A stretch of DNA of 64,000 nt from an uncultured Aquimarina sp. (GTDB lineage Bacteria > Bacteroidota > Bacteroidia > Flavobacteriales > Flavobacteriaceae), in contig CANNCQ010000007.1 of NCBI GenBank assembly GCA_947503135.1, positions 1-64,000 on the forward strand, read 5' to 3'. The position numbers and the translations under genes are program-made. The notes under the pieces are model-generated. The model saw nothing but the letters and a program-made list of their open reading frames with translations, was not told where the DNA came from and did no database searches. Shown here piece by piece: positions 46,186 to 56,306 of the stretch (positions are counted from its first letter, which is position 1; each line of letters begins with the position of its first letter).

Positions 46186-48138
46186 ATGTCCATAACGAAT
46201 AAACTATTACTTATAGTAACTTTTGCTCTTTCAAGTCAGTTATTTTCCCAACAATCAGGAATAGTATCTACAAATGGGCTTTTAAAAGTAAATGGGAATA
46301 CCATTGAAAACGAATCGGGCCAGCCTTTTAAAGTAGCAGGAAACAGTATTTTTTGGAGCGGATTTTCATCAGGAATACCTTTTTATTCTGCTACCAATGC
46401 ACCACTTGTGGTAGATCATTTAGCTAATCAATGGAATTCGGGTATTATTAGAGCGGCTATGGCTGTTGAGGAGGCTGACGATAATATCGAGGGAGATATT
46501 ACTAGGCAGCCAAATTTTGCTGATGATTTAATACCTGATCTTAGTGCGGAAGGGTATTTTAATAATCCAGCAGATGAATTAGAAAAAATAGAAAACATTA
46601 TCGATGCAGCCATTGCAAATGATATTTATGTCTTAGTAGATTTTCATAGTCATTTTGCCAATTTTTTCGAAACTGAAGCTATTACTTTTTTTGAACACAT
46701 AGCGACAAAATACGGTACAGATAAACACATTATTTACGAAATTTTTAATGAACCTATTTCAACAGAAAATCATAGAAATAGCAATGAAAATCAAGTTTTC
46801 AGCAATTCTCAATTACAGCAAGATACTTGGAATAATATCATTAAGCCGTATGCAGTTAATGTTATTAATGCAATTAGGGCTATAGATCCGGATAACTTAA
46901 TAGTTGTAGGTACTCCTGGTTTTTCACAATTTGTAAATGTAGCTGCCAATAATAGAATTACTGAGGCGGATTTAAACCTACCAGCAAATGCGGATTTAAA
47001 CGTGGCCTATACCTTACATTTTTATGCAGGTACACATACTCAATTTTTAAGAGATATTGCAGAAGAAGCCATGGATATTGATAATGGAGGAGATGGTAGT
47101 AATGGTGTAGCTTTATTTGTTACTGAATGGGGTACAGTAAATGCAGATGGTAACGGGGCGGTAGCTATTGATGAAACCTTATTGTGGATGGACTTCATGA
47201 GGGATAACAATTTAAGTAATGCAAACTGGTCCGTTGTAGATAAGGATGAGGGATCGGCAATAGTAAAAGCTGGAGCAGGAGTAAACGGATTGCTTAATGA
47301 TGAATTAACAACATCAGGGTTTTTTGTACAATGTTTAATAGAAAATTTTAATGCAAACACAAGTTATGCTAATTGTGGTGATTCGTTACCTGTGCCAACT
47401 TGTGGTGATGGAGGTGGGGTAGTGCCTACTGGTGTAGGGTTTAAAGTTGAAGTGGAAACACCAGCCAGTGTGGGAGAATTTGATGCCTGCGGAGCACGTT
47501 CGGACTTTAGAGCTGCGGGTTTAGCAGTAGGTGATTTTCAAGGACAAGGTATTTTAACTGGTTTTTCAGGTGGTCGTTCAGCTGTTTTTAGTTTAGAAAC
47601 GATTACTTCAACAACGATAGAAACATATACTATACAAGTTGTTTTTTCAAGTAATTCGGATACAAATCAGTTACTTCTACAAAGAGATTCTGGAATGGTT
47701 AATTTAGGCTCAATAAATTTACCAAACACTGGAGGATTAAATAATTATCAAATAATAAATATTACGGGAGTTCCTTTTTCGGATGCTGCAAAAGACATAG
47801 CAATTAATGTAATTGGCGATGGGCCTGTAAATGTAGAGTCGTTTTATTATGTTGTTGATGGTACACCTGCTTTGGATATAGAAGGTTTTAATACAGTAAG
47901 CCAAAATCAGATAAGCTTATATCCTGTACCTTCTCAATCGTTTCTAAACGTTGGTGTTTCGTCGTCAAATAGCTCAACTATTGAATATTCTATATTCGAC
48001 TTGAAAGGAAAAATAATTAAGTCTAAAACAGAATTAGTAAATAACAGAATTGATGTTCAAAATTTAGAAAGTGGAGTGTATATATTATCTATAGATATTG
48101 ATGGCCAACAGCAAAATCTTAGGTTTGTTAAAAACTAA
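46186..48138 (+). CDS. Secreted GH5-family glycosidase with C-terminal module and T9SS domain
   Basis: I start this at 46186 (MSITNKLLLI, 650 residues) for a signal peptide ending LFSQ; the open frame begins at 46132. The GH5 catalytic domain (about 25-385) has YEIFNEP with acid/base E189 and FVTEWGT with nucleophile E314, as in endo-beta-1,4-glucanases. A beta-rich module (about 410-560, GVGFKVEVETPASVGEFDACG) may be a carbohydrate-binding module that I cannot place. A type A T9SS sorting domain ends the protein (SLYPVPSQSFLNVGVSS...GVYILSIDI). Cellulase-like activity is the default call; beta-mannan or beta-glucan specificity is possible. It stands alone with its own terminator. Confidence 0.88.
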   Translation: MSITNKLLLIVTFALSSQLFSQQSGIVSTNGLLKVNGNTIENESGQPFKVAGNSIFWSGFSSGIPFYSATNAPLVVDHLANQWNSGIIRAAMAVEEADDNIEGDITRQPNFADDLIPDLSAEGYFNNPADELEKIENIIDAAIANDIYVLVDFHSHFANFFETEAITFFEHIATKYGTDKHIIYEIFNEPISTENHRNSNENQVFSNSQLQQDTWNNIIKPYAVNVINAIRAIDPDNLIVVGTPGFSQFVNVAANNRITEADLNLPANADLNVAYTLHFYAGTHTQFLRDIAEEAMDIDNGGDGSNGVALFVTEWGTVNADGNGAVAIDETLLWMDFMRDNNLSNANWSVVDKDEGSAIVKAGAGVNGLLNDELTTSGFFVQCLIENFNANTSYANCGDSLPVPTCGDGGGVVPTGVGFKVEVETPASVGEFDACGARSDFRAAGLAVGDFQGQGILTGFSGGRSAVFSLETITSTTIETYTIQVVFSSNSDTNQLLLQRDSGMVNLGSINLPNTGGLNNYQIINITGVPFSDAAKDIAINVIGDGPVNVESFYYVVDGTPALDIEGFNTVSQNQISLYPVPSQSFLNVGVSSSNSSTIEYSIFDLKGKIIKSKTELVNNRIDVQNLESGVYILSIDIDGQQQNLRFVKN

Positions 48139-48162
48139 TTTCACTTATTCTATAATTAAAGT

Positions 48163-48219
48163 AAAAAGTGTTAATTCAAGTTGTATTTTTATAAAAAATA
48201 GCTTGAATTAACACTTTTT
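48163..48219 (+). terminator. Intrinsic terminator after the GH5 gene
   Basis: Perfect 18-bp arms (aaaaagtgttaattcaag and its complement) enclose a 21-nt loop and end in six T's. It starts 25 bp after the GH5 stop and isolates that gene from the sensor kinase downstream. Confidence 0.8.
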
Positions 48220-48274
48220 TAATTGCTAAAACTATCAAAGGGCGTAACAAGATAATTTTATATAAAATAATTAA

Positions 48275-51200
48275 GTGAGTTTTGTGAATAAATACAGTTT
48301 TTTTCTTCTCATGTTAGTTACATGGGCTTGTGCTATTGCCCAACCTAAAGATAAGAATGAAGTAAAATTTAAGCGTATTGGCGAGGATTATGGATTATCT
48401 AGTAATTGGGTGCGCTGTATATTTCAAGATAAAGATGGATTTATATGGTTTGGTACGGCTGATGGATTAAATAGATTTGATGCCTATGAATGTAAAACTT
48501 TTAGACCTAAAAACAAACAAGGGTCTTCCTATGTAGGTACTCATGTAAATGAAATTAAGAACAAATCGGAAGAAGAACTATGGGTATCCACCTATAGTCG
48601 GATGTATGTGTTTTCAAATAATACTTTAAAAGCTTATGATAAATTACCAGAACTTGAATATTATGGTGTTGTAAAACTTAATGAACAGTTTAGTTGGATT
48701 CTGAGTTCTGATGGATTACTAAAGTTAAATGTGAATACGGGTGCTTATGAGAATATTTCAAAAAATCCTGACCTTCCAATTTATGGAAAAAAACTAATTA
48801 GTTATTATGAAGATTCTATAGGTAACATTTGGTTTGGTTCTACTCGAGTTATTTTCAAATATGATATAGTTGAAAAATCTTTCGAAAAAATAGATCAATT
48901 TGAAGGAATTGATGAAGCTACAAAAAACGATATTGGTTCCATTGCAGAAGACAAACAGGGAAGAATTTGGGCTGGATTTGGTCAAAACGGACTCTATTAT
49001 TATGACCCATGCGATAAAAACAAAATATTTAAAAAACATAGTGATGGAGCTATCACTAAAATCATTGTGGATTCTGATAATGTGTTGTGGGTCGCTAAGG
49101 GTAGCAGTCAAGGGCTTACCAAAATCGATTTAAATACAGAAGTATCAGAAGTCTATTTATATGATATCTCAGATCCAGAAAGTATTAGTGATAGTTCTGC
49201 TTTTAGTTTATTAGAAGATAATGTAGGGGATTTATGGGTAGGTACCTATGGAGGAGGAGTTAACTATTACTCGAAAAGGAGAAAAAAAATATTTACAGCC
49301 AAAAAAGAAGATGAGCTTTATTACTTTAGAAGTAATCTTTTAAATGCTATTACTGAAGATCCTAATTACTTTTGGATAGGTACTGAAGCAGGCTTAGATA
49401 GAATTGATAAGTATACAGGAGCATTTAAACATTATCAATATAGAGAGGGTAATCCAAAAAGCCTCAGAAGAAATTCTGTACAAGCCTTGGAGTATGATTC
49501 ATTTGGTAATTTATGGGTAGGAACCTGGGAAGGAGGCTTGCTTAAATATAATTATAAAACAGATGATTTTAAGCGTTATAAATTATACGATTACAATACA
49601 GAGCTTAAAATTGATAAAGTTGTTGAGGTAAAGCAAGGTCTTGATAATAGACTATGGATAGGTACCCACGAAGGAGGAATTTATGAATATAATTATGAAA
49701 CAGATGAATTAGAATCCATCTTTAGATCAAAAAGAAATCCATATGGAATCCCTTTTTTAAATATCAGTTCGATTCAACCCTACAGCCAAAAAGAGATTAT
49801 ATTTAATACGTATTCTTCAGTTGTTTTTTTTAACCCTTATGCAAATTCTTATACTTCTTTCGACTTTAGAAAGCAAAAAAATAATTCAGCAAATATTTTT
49901 TGCTCTTTTCTAGATAGCACCAACCAGCTCTGGATAGGAACTAATATAGGTTTATATAAATTTGATATAGAAACGGGTGAATTTATTTTGTTTGATTTAC
50001 AAGTGGTGAAAAGTAATCTATCTGTGCAGGCTATTACAGAAGATGATGACGAAAGTATTTGGATTTCTACAAATCACGGGCTATTTGAAATAAATAATAA
50101 TGGATACGTTACAAGGTTAACTAAGCAAGATGGACTAACTACAAACGATTTTAAGCGAAAGTCTATTTATAAAAGTGAATCAGGATTTATTTATTTTGGT
50201 TCGACTAGAGGGTTAAATTATTTTAATCCTAAGGATTTGGTGTTAAATAAAAACCCTCCAAAACTTGAAATAACATCACTTTCAGTATTAAAATCAAGAC
50301 CAAATGAAAATAATGTTTATGAGTATGTTTTAGAAACATTTGATTCTAAGCAAGAAATTATTCTAGGGAAAGACCAATCTAGTCTTGAAATATCTTTTAC
50401 AGGACTTAACTATTTAGACCCAGAAAGAAATAATTACAAATATAAATTAGAAGGCTATGATAAAGTGTGGGTAGATGCAAAAAACTCACGAACGGCAACA
50501 TATACCAATTTGGATGCAGGTGAGTATATTTTTAAGCTTACGGGTAGTAATAATGACAATTTAATTTCTACTACAATAAAAAAAATAAGAATAATAAAAA
50601 CTGGGCCATGGTATCTTTCAAACTGGTTTAAAGTGTTACTCGGTATTATCATTATTTCATTTCCGTTTGTTTTTTATTTTGTAAGGTTGTCTATTTTTAA
50701 AAAGCAAAGTGAAAAACTAAAACAAAAAGTTATTGAGCGAACAGAAGAATTGATTGAGGCTAATACGTTGTTAACTAAACAAACTAATAAAATTCAAAAT
50801 CAAAACAATGAATTATCGGATCATAGAAATAATTTAGAAAAATTAGTCGCTCAAAGAACAAAACAGTTAGTAAAAGCAAAAATTAAAGCGGAAGAATCTG
50901 ATTTGTTAAAATCAGCATTTATAGCGAATATGAGTCATGAAATTAGGACGCCAATGAATGCTATTTATGGGTTTTCTGGTCTTTTAGGAGATGATGACCT
51001 TTTAGAGGAAGAGCGAAACGAATACATAGGAATCGTTAAAGATAGTTGTGAAAGCTTGTTAGTTTTAATTGATGATATTCTAGATATTTCTATAATGGAT
51101 GCTCAAGGGATTGAGTTAAATATTCAAGAACTAAATGTTGATGATTTTTTAAAGCAATTTGAGGTTATTTTAAAGAAAAATGAAAAGCCAAATGTTCCTC

Positions 51201-51577
51201 TATCTTTTGATAAAGCTTCAAGTTCTGAAAATGTATTAATTAATACTGATCCAATTAGATTACGACAAATACTGATTAATTTAGTAAATAATGCGATTAA
51301 ATTTACAGAGAGTGGAAGTGTGGAATTTGGATATAGAGTAAAAGATGATCGAATTGTCTTTTTTGTAAAAGACACAGGAATAGGTATATCTGAAAAAGAT
51401 TTAAAAAACATTTTTAAGCCTTTTATAAAAGCAGGTAATAACAATAGTAAAATTTATAGAGGTACAGGTATAGGATTATCAATTAGTGAGCGAATTGTAA
51501 AAAGTTTTAAAGGAAAGATTTGGGTAGAATCAAAATTAGGGGAAGGCTCTGTTTTCTACATAGATCTACCAAAATAG
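48275..51577 (+). CDS. reg_prop sensor histidine kinase without DNA-binding output
   Basis: The 1100-residue kinase starts at a GTG (48275; another GTG at 48284 is possible) and has a signal peptide ending CAIAQ. reg_prop propeller repeats ([26 protein letters not shown] and others) run to about residue 665. A Y_Y_Y domain and a membrane helix (about 783-805) come next. A coiled-coil (about 810-870) links to HisKA with [14 protein letters not shown] and to the ATPase domain ending DLPK. It resembles an HTCS cut off after the kinase: no receiver and no AraC domain. A stand-alone receiver gene follows 76 bp later and is the likely phosphorylation partner. Confidence 0.93.
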   Translation: MSFVNKYSFFLLMLVTWACAIAQPKDKNEVKFKRIGEDYGLSSNWVRCIFQDKDGFIWFGTADGLNRFDAYECKTFRPKNKQGSSYVGTHVNEIKNKSEEELWVSTYSRMYVFSNNTLKAYDKLPELEYYGVVKLNEQFSWILSSDGLLKLNVNTGAYENISKNPDLPIYGKKLISYYEDSIGNIWFGSTRVIFKYDIVEKSFEKIDQFEGIDEATKNDIGSIAEDKQGRIWAGFGQNGLYYYDPCDKNKIFKKHSDGAITKIIVDSDNVLWVAKGSSQGLTKIDLNTEVSEVYLYDISDPESISDSSAFSLLEDNVGDLWVGTYGGGVNYYSKRRKKIFTAKKEDELYYFRSNLLNAITEDPNYFWIGTEAGLDRIDKYTGAFKHYQYREGNPKSLRRNSVQALEYDSFGNLWVGTWEGGLLKYNYKTDDFKRYKLYDYNTELKIDKVVEVKQGLDNRLWIGTHEGGIYEYNYETDELESIFRSKRNPYGIPFLNISSIQPYSQKEIIFNTYSSVVFFNPYANSYTSFDFRKQKNNSANIFCSFLDSTNQLWIGTNIGLYKFDIETGEFILFDLQVVKSNLSVQAITEDDDESIWISTNHGLFEINNNGYVTRLTKQDGLTTNDFKRKSIYKSESGFIYFGSTRGLNYFNPKDLVLNKNPPKLEITSLSVLKSRPNENNVYEYVLETFDSKQEIILGKDQSSLEISFTGLNYLDPERNNYKYKLEGYDKVWVDAKNSRTATYTNLDAGEYIFKLTGSNNDNLISTTIKKIRIIKTGPWYLSNWFKVLLGIIIISFPFVFYFVRLSIFKKQSEKLKQKVIERTEELIEANTLLTKQTNKIQNQNNELSDHRNNLEKLVAQRTKQLVKAKIKAEESDLLKSAFIANMSHEIRTPMNAIYGFSGLLGDDDLLEEERNEYIGIVKDSCESLLVLIDDILDISIMDAQGIELNIQELNVDDFLKQFEVILKKNEKPNVPLSFDKASSSENVLINTDPIRLRQILINLVNNAIKFTESGSVEFGYRVKDDRIVFFVKDTGIGISEKDLKNIFKPFIKAGNNNSKIYRGTGIGLSISERIVKSFKGKIWVESKLGEGSVFYIDLPK

Positions 51578-51653
51578 TGCTATATAATTAAATATTAATT
51601 GTTAGATAATAAAATATAACTCTAAATATTAACGTGTTTCTTATCTTAGAGGT

Positions 51654-52046
51654 ATGGCTAAAAAATTTCATATTTTAATTTCTGAAGACGAAAGGCTTAA
51701 TTTTATTCTATTGAAAAAATTAATAGAGAAATTATATAAAGATAATCTGGTAATATATCACGCTATTAATGGAGAAAAGGCTGTAGAAATTTGTAACGAA
51801 AATATTGATTTAGTTCTTATGGATGTTGAAATGCCAATAGTAAATGGTTTTGAAGCATCAGAGCTTATAAAAACTAAATTCCCTAATATACCTATTGTAA
51901 TGCAAACAGCGCACTGTACGCAATCTCATAAAGAAAAGGCACTAGCAATAGGCTGTGATGCTTTTTTAGCTAAACCAATTATCCGAAAAGATTTTGAAGA
52001 TTTGTTGAATGTTTATGCTCCAAAAGAATTGAAAAGGAAAAAATAA
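51654..52046 (+). CDS. Single-domain response regulator (receiver only)
   Basis: This 130-residue CheY-like protein has the acidic pair at ISEDE, the phospho-acceptor Asp in DLVLMDVEMP (about residue 62), a Thr in MQTAHCTQ and the Lys of LAKPI. No output domain is attached. It follows the reg_prop kinase by 76 bp in the same direction, so the pair forms a split two-component system with an unknown downstream effect. It ends 4 bp from the convergent dinB. Confidence 0.93.
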   Translation: MAKKFHILISEDERLNFILLKKLIEKLYKDNLVIYHAINGEKAVEICNENIDLVLMDVEMPIVNGFEASELIKTKFPNIPIVMQTAHCTQSHKEKALAIGCDAFLAKPIIRKDFEDLLNVYAPKELKRKK

Positions 52047-52050
52047 AAGC

Positions 52051-53157
52051 CTAAAATTTAAAGGTTAGCTGAGCGTTCATTTGCTTAGAGTTGATTATTT
52101 TTTTTTGAGGTTTGCTATTATTTAATGAAGCTAACGATAGGCCAAGTAACCTAACAGAATTTTTAATTTTTTGTTGATAAAGAAGTTCTTTAGCAGTTTC
52201 AAAAATTAAATCGCTATTAGCTATATATAAATTAAGTGTTTTAGATCGAGTATGGAGTGTGAAATCACTGTATTTAATTTTTAAAGTCACTGTTTTTCCA
52301 GCAACCTTGTTTTTTTTGCATCTTTTATAAAGTTCTAAGGATAATTCTTTTAAACGCTCTTCCATAAAAATTTCGGAAGCTAAATTTTCTTTAAAAGTAC
52401 GTTCGGCACCAATTGATTTTCGAGCGCGATGAGGTTTTACTTCACTAGTATGCACCCCTCGTACGATATGATAGTAATGCGACCCTGCTTTTCCAAAATG
52501 TTGAGCTAAAAAGGGCAACGATTTTAATTTTAAATCTAGCCCTGTGTAAATACCAAAATCGTACATCTTTTTTTGGGTAACCTTGCCTACTCCGTAAAAT
52601 TTACGAATGTCTAAATTTTCTAAAAATAGTATAACCTCGGACGGACTAATGGTTTTTTGACCATTCGGTTTGTTATAATCACTGGCTACTTTAGCAATAA
52701 ATTTATTAATTGAAATTCCGGCAGAAGCCGTTAATCCTGTTTTATCTAAAATTTTAGCTCTAATTTCTTGAGCAATAAGTGAGGCGCTAGGGTTTCCTTT
52801 TTTGTTGTTAGTAACATCTAAATAAGCTTCGTCTAAAGATAGAGGCTCTACCAAATCAGTATATTCAAAAAATATTTTTCTGATTTGCATTGAAACTTCT
52901 TTGTATCGATCAAAATGGTGCTTTACAAATATTAAGTGAGGACAAAGTTTTTTCGCAAGAATACTGCTCATAGCGCTTCTAACTCCGTATTTCCTAGCTT
53001 CGTAACTTGCAGCACTAATTACACCTCTTTCTTCATTTCCTCCTACAGCAATAGCCTTTCCTTTTAATGTAGGGTTGTCCAGCTGTTCCACAGATGCATA
53101 AAAAGCATCCATATCTACATGAATAATTTTTCGAGAAGTATCAAAATCGTAAATCAT
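52051..53157 (-). CDS. dinB: DNA polymerase IV (Y-family)
   Basis: The 368-residue translesion polymerase has IIHVDMDAFYASVEQ (catalytic Asp), the SLDEAYLDVT carboxylates, the thumb KFYGVGKVTQKKM and the little-finger start RKSIGAERTFKE. It ends NAQLTFKF, which may serve as a beta-clamp-binding tail. It copies damaged DNA at low fidelity. I see no SOS box. It is separated from tpiA by a terminator hairpin. Confidence 0.96.
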   Translation of the reverse strand: MIYDFDTSRKIIHVDMDAFYASVEQLDNPTLKGKAIAVGGNEERGVISAASYEARKYGVRSAMSSILAKKLCPHLIFVKHHFDRYKEVSMQIRKIFFEYTDLVEPLSLDEAYLDVTNNKKGNPSASLIAQEIRAKILDKTGLTASAGISINKFIAKVASDYNKPNGQKTISPSEVILFLENLDIRKFYGVGKVTQKKMYDFGIYTGLDLKLKSLPFLAQHFGKAGSHYYHIVRGVHTSEVKPHRARKSIGAERTFKENLASEIFMEERLKELSLELYKRCKKNKVAGKTVTLKIKYSDFTLHTRSKTLNLYIANSDLIFETAKELLYQQKIKNSVRLLGLSLASLNNSKPQKKIINSKQMNAQLTFKF

Positions 53158-53220
53158 CTTTGATATTCTTTCTTGGTTAGGCTAATGATTTAAAAAAGGT
53201 TTTTGAAGAATAAGGTATAA

Positions 53221-53265
53221 AATAAAAATGGTTTCAAAGCCATAGACTTTGAAACCATTTTTATT
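53221..53265 (-). terminator. Intrinsic terminator after tpiA
   Basis: Perfect 19-bp arms (aataaaaatggtttcaaag and complement) enclose a 7-nt loop, with T-rich outer ends on both strands. It lies 22 bp beyond the tpiA stop and should end the operon coming from 56226. Confidence 0.75.
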
Positions 53266-53286
53266 AGTAAATAGTGGAGATACTAA

Positions 53287-54039
53287 TTATTTATTAGCAT
53301 TGATAATTGCAAAAAAATCATCTGCATTTAAAGCAGCACCACCAATAAGTCCGCCATCAACATCTGGCTTCGAAAATATTTCAACAGCATTACCAGGCTT
53401 ACAGCTTCCTCCATAAAGTATAGATACACTATTCGCTAAATCAGCATTGTACTTGTCGGCTAAAGTTTTACGAATAAAAGCGTGCATTTCTTGTGCTTGG
53501 TCTGCAGAAGCAGTTTCTCCAGTACCGATAGCCCATACAGGTTCATACGCTAATACAATATTTTTAAAAGCATCAGCACCTAAGTGAAATAATGCATTTG
53601 AAATTTGAGAAGCTACAAGGTCAAAGTGCTTTCCAGCTTTACGATCTTCTAATTCTTCACCAAAACAAAATACAACTTCAATACCTTCAGCTAAAGCTTG
53701 GTTTACTTTTTCCGCTAATAAAGCGTCAGTTTCGCCATAATAAGCACGACGCTCACTGTGTCCTAATAAAGTAATTTTAACACCCGCACTCTTAAGCATG
53801 TCAGCAGAAGTTTCCCCTGTGTAAGCTCCACTACTATGTTGACTCATGTTTTGAGCAGCAACTTCGATGGCTGAATCAGCAGTAGCTTCTACAGCAGTAG
53901 TTAAGTTTACAAACGAAGGAGTAATAATTACACGTGCTCCAGAAGTATTTGTTTGCGCTTTTAAATCAGCAATTAAACTTTTAGCCTCAGCTACGTTTTT
54001 ATTCATTTTCCAGTTTCCTGCTACAATCTTTTGTCTCAT
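53287..54039 (-). CDS. tpiA: Triosephosphate isomerase
   Basis: The 250-residue TIM barrel interconverts DHAP and glyceraldehyde-3-phosphate. All catalytic motifs are present: AGNWKMNK (Lys), LLGHSERR (His), AYEPVWAIGTGETAS (Glu and flexible loop) and ILYGGSCKPGN. Length is standard. It is 10 bp downstream of the OppB-type permease gene, so the two are probably cotranscribed. Confidence 0.98.
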   Translation of the reverse strand: MRQKIVAGNWKMNKNVAEAKSLIADLKAQTNTSGARVIITPSFVNLTTAVEATADSAIEVAAQNMSQHSSGAYTGETSADMLKSAGVKITLLGHSERRAYYGETDALLAEKVNQALAEGIEVVFCFGEELEDRKAGKHFDLVASQISNALFHLGADAFKNIVLAYEPVWAIGTGETASADQAQEMHAFIRKTLADKYNADLANSVSILYGGSCKPGNAVEIFSKPDVDGGLIGGAALNADDFFAIINANK

Positions 54040-54049
54040 TTTGTTCTTT

Positions 54050-55129
54050 TTAAGAAATTAATTTTACACGCGGATCTAACCATCCGTAAATTAAGTCTAC
54101 AAATATATTGATTATGATGAATATAAGCGCTATGATTAGTACTACTCCCATTACAATTGGTAAGTCCGAGGTGTTTAAAGCGTTAACTACTTCTTTTCCT
54201 ATGCCATTCCATCCAAAAATATACTCTACAAACACTGCCCCTGCAAGCATTGAAGCAAACCAACCCGAAATAGCTGTAACAACAGGATTAAGAGCATTTT
54301 TTATTCCATGACGGTAAATAACTGTAAAATTTGATAATCCTTTTGCACGAGCAGTTCTTATATAATCCTGTTGTAACACCTCTAATAGTGAATTTCTCAT
54401 TAATTGAGTAACTACTGCTAAAGGACGAATTCCTAAAACTACAGCAGGGAGTATTAAGTTTTGTAATTGTAATTGCTTGCCTTCCCCAAAATCGTCTAAA
54501 GCATATAAACTTCCAGACATCGGGAGGTGCGTGTATTTATGCCATACAAAGCCAAATATCCAAGCAAATAAAATAGCGCTAAAAAAGGAAGGTACACTCA
54601 TGCCTAAAGTGCTGGTTATTTGTATAAAGCGATCCATCCAAGTATCTTGCTTTACAGCAGAAATTATTCCAAGTGTCATTCCAATAAACAAAGCTATAAG
54701 AATTGAGCTTACTGCTAAAACAGCAGTATTAGGTAAAGTTTCAGCAATGATACTGCTTACTTTTTTACCATTTTTTTGAAGCGATTTTCTAAGGTAAGGC
54801 CATTTTAAAACAACGACTTTACTACTTGTATTAATTAACTCAATACCTCCATAATCGGATTTGTTGTAAAATGAAAAATCGTCACTGTTTTTGCTGTGTA
54901 TAGATATTGGCGAAACATCATTTAAGTAATAAAAATATTGTTGGTGCAAAGGAAGATCAAAACCGTATTTTTTTCGAACAATTATAAGTTGTTCTTTACT
55001 TTCGTTTTGTCCCAGTAGCATATCTGCGGGATCGCTAGGAAGTATATTGAATAAGCCAAAAATAACACTTAAAACACCGAGTAATGTGAATAGCGTGTAT
55101 CCTACTTTTTTTAAAATATAAGAAATCAC
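54050..55129 (-). CDS. ABC transporter permease, OppB/DppB type
   Basis: The 359-residue permease begins with the family-typical NILPSDPADMLLGQNESKEQL and has helices plus the coupling loop LLEVLQQDYIRTARAKGLSNFTVIYRHGIKNALNPVV. An insertion of about 50 residues (about 68-120, SPISIHSKNSDDFS...) lies in the first external loop. It lacks an adjacent partner permease; the OppC-type gene at 37646-38764 also has an extra external segment. It overlaps the BT_3928-like gene by one base and precedes tpiA by 10 bp. Confidence 0.92.
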   Translation of the reverse strand: MISYILKKVGYTLFTLLGVLSVIFGLFNILPSDPADMLLGQNESKEQLIIVRKKYGFDLPLHQQYFYYLNDVSPISIHSKNSDDFSFYNKSDYGGIELINTSSKVVVLKWPYLRKSLQKNGKKVSSIIAETLPNTAVLAVSSILIALFIGMTLGIISAVKQDTWMDRFIQITSTLGMSVPSFFSAILFAWIFGFVWHKYTHLPMSGSLYALDDFGEGKQLQLQNLILPAVVLGIRPLAVVTQLMRNSLLEVLQQDYIRTARAKGLSNFTVIYRHGIKNALNPVVTAISGWFASMLAGAVFVEYIFGWNGIGKEVVNALNTSDLPIVMGVVLIIALIFIIINIFVDLIYGWLDPRVKLIS

Positions 55130-56226
55130 TATTGAAGTTCTAATTTTTCAGCATCGTTCCAATGCAGTTTTTGAATAATAGTTCCTTTTTCTAAGTGAAT
55201 AATCCCTGGGTTGGAGCGTATCATTGTTTTTAATGCTGTCATATCGGTAGCGTAAAAATTAAACGGTATTTGATAATCTAATTGCGTTTTTTTAATTTGC
55301 TCTTCTAAGGAGCCCGAAAGTCCTATTACGGTGTAACCTTCTTTAGTAGCACGCTTAAATAAATCGTTTAGTTTTAGTAAGCCTCCTTTTTCAGCTTTAT
55401 CTATTTTATAGGAAACAACTACAATTAGTTTTTCTTTATTTAAAACAGCGTCTGTAATATCTTCTCCTTCTTTTTCTATGGAAAAATCATGAATCGGAGG
55501 TTCGTAACCTTTCTGAATTTCTTCAGTTTCGTAACGAAGAAATTTACCAGCTACTTTAGGGTAGGCACCATTAGTAGTAATGGTTTTTTCGGTTCCATTT
55601 TCTTCGAAAATCCAATGATAATTAAATTTAGCTACAGGGGCATCTTTAGGAATAGACATTCCATCTTTAATATTTATACCTATTTTGTAAGCCCTAAAAT
55701 CGATACCTGGTAAATGCATAAGTACATAATAAGTGTAGCTTAATGATGCGATAAAACATAAAAAAATGATGATAACATTGGTGAATTTTTTATAAAACGG
55801 AGTAATATATTTTTGTCCTAACAGTAAAATAAGTATTAAAACCAATAGTACCACATCTTTGTAAAACGACTGCCAGGGTGTCAAAGGTAGAGCGTCACCA
55901 AAGCAACCACAATCGGTTACTTTGTTAAAATATGCCGAATAAAATGTTAGGAATGTAAAAAATACAATCATTCCTAGTAAAGAGTATATAGTGAATTTTA
56001 CATAAGTTCCTAATAATAGAAAAACCCCCACTAAAACTTCAAAAATCACGATAAACACAGCTAAGCCTAGTGCATAAGGTTTTAGGGCTACTAAGTTTAG
56101 CACATCTTCAGCAAAGTAATCTTGTAGTTTATAAGAAAAACCTAAGGGGTCGTTTAATTTTATAAACCCAGAAATAATAAATAAGATTCCAACAAATATT
56201 CTACAAATACCTACAATTGCTTTCAT
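55129..56226 (-). CDS. BT_3928-like membrane protein (DoxX/MauE region plus thioredoxin-like C-terminus)
   Basis: The 365-residue protein has an N-terminal four-helix DoxX/MauE-like region (about 1-140) with the conserved start GICRIFVGILFIISGFIKLNDPLGFSYKL and a CGCFGD motif (about 102-107). One more helix is followed by a soluble C-terminal part (about 240-365) that looks thioredoxin-like (LIVVVSYKIDKAEKG, GYTVIGLSGS, MIRSNPGIIHLEKG) but lacks a CxxC. Family members are conserved in Bacteroidota; function is not established. It begins the permease-tpiA operon. Confidence 0.8.
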   Translation of the reverse strand: MKAIVGICRIFVGILFIISGFIKLNDPLGFSYKLQDYFAEDVLNLVALKPYALGLAVFIVIFEVLVGVFLLLGTYVKFTIYSLLGMIVFFTFLTFYSAYFNKVTDCGCFGDALPLTPWQSFYKDVVLLVLILILLLGQKYITPFYKKFTNVIIIFLCFIASLSYTYYVLMHLPGIDFRAYKIGINIKDGMSIPKDAPVAKFNYHWIFEENGTEKTITTNGAYPKVAGKFLRYETEEIQKGYEPPIHDFSIEKEGEDITDAVLNKEKLIVVVSYKIDKAEKGGLLKLNDLFKRATKEGYTVIGLSGSLEEQIKKTQLDYQIPFNFYATDMTALKTMIRSNPGIIHLEKGTIIQKLHWNDAEKLELQ

Positions 56227-56306
56227 TTATTTAGTGTTGTGGTTAATAGCTTAAATTTAAAGCGAATAATTTTTTTAGAGTGGCTTTTTTGAAAAATTTA
56301 GGGGAA

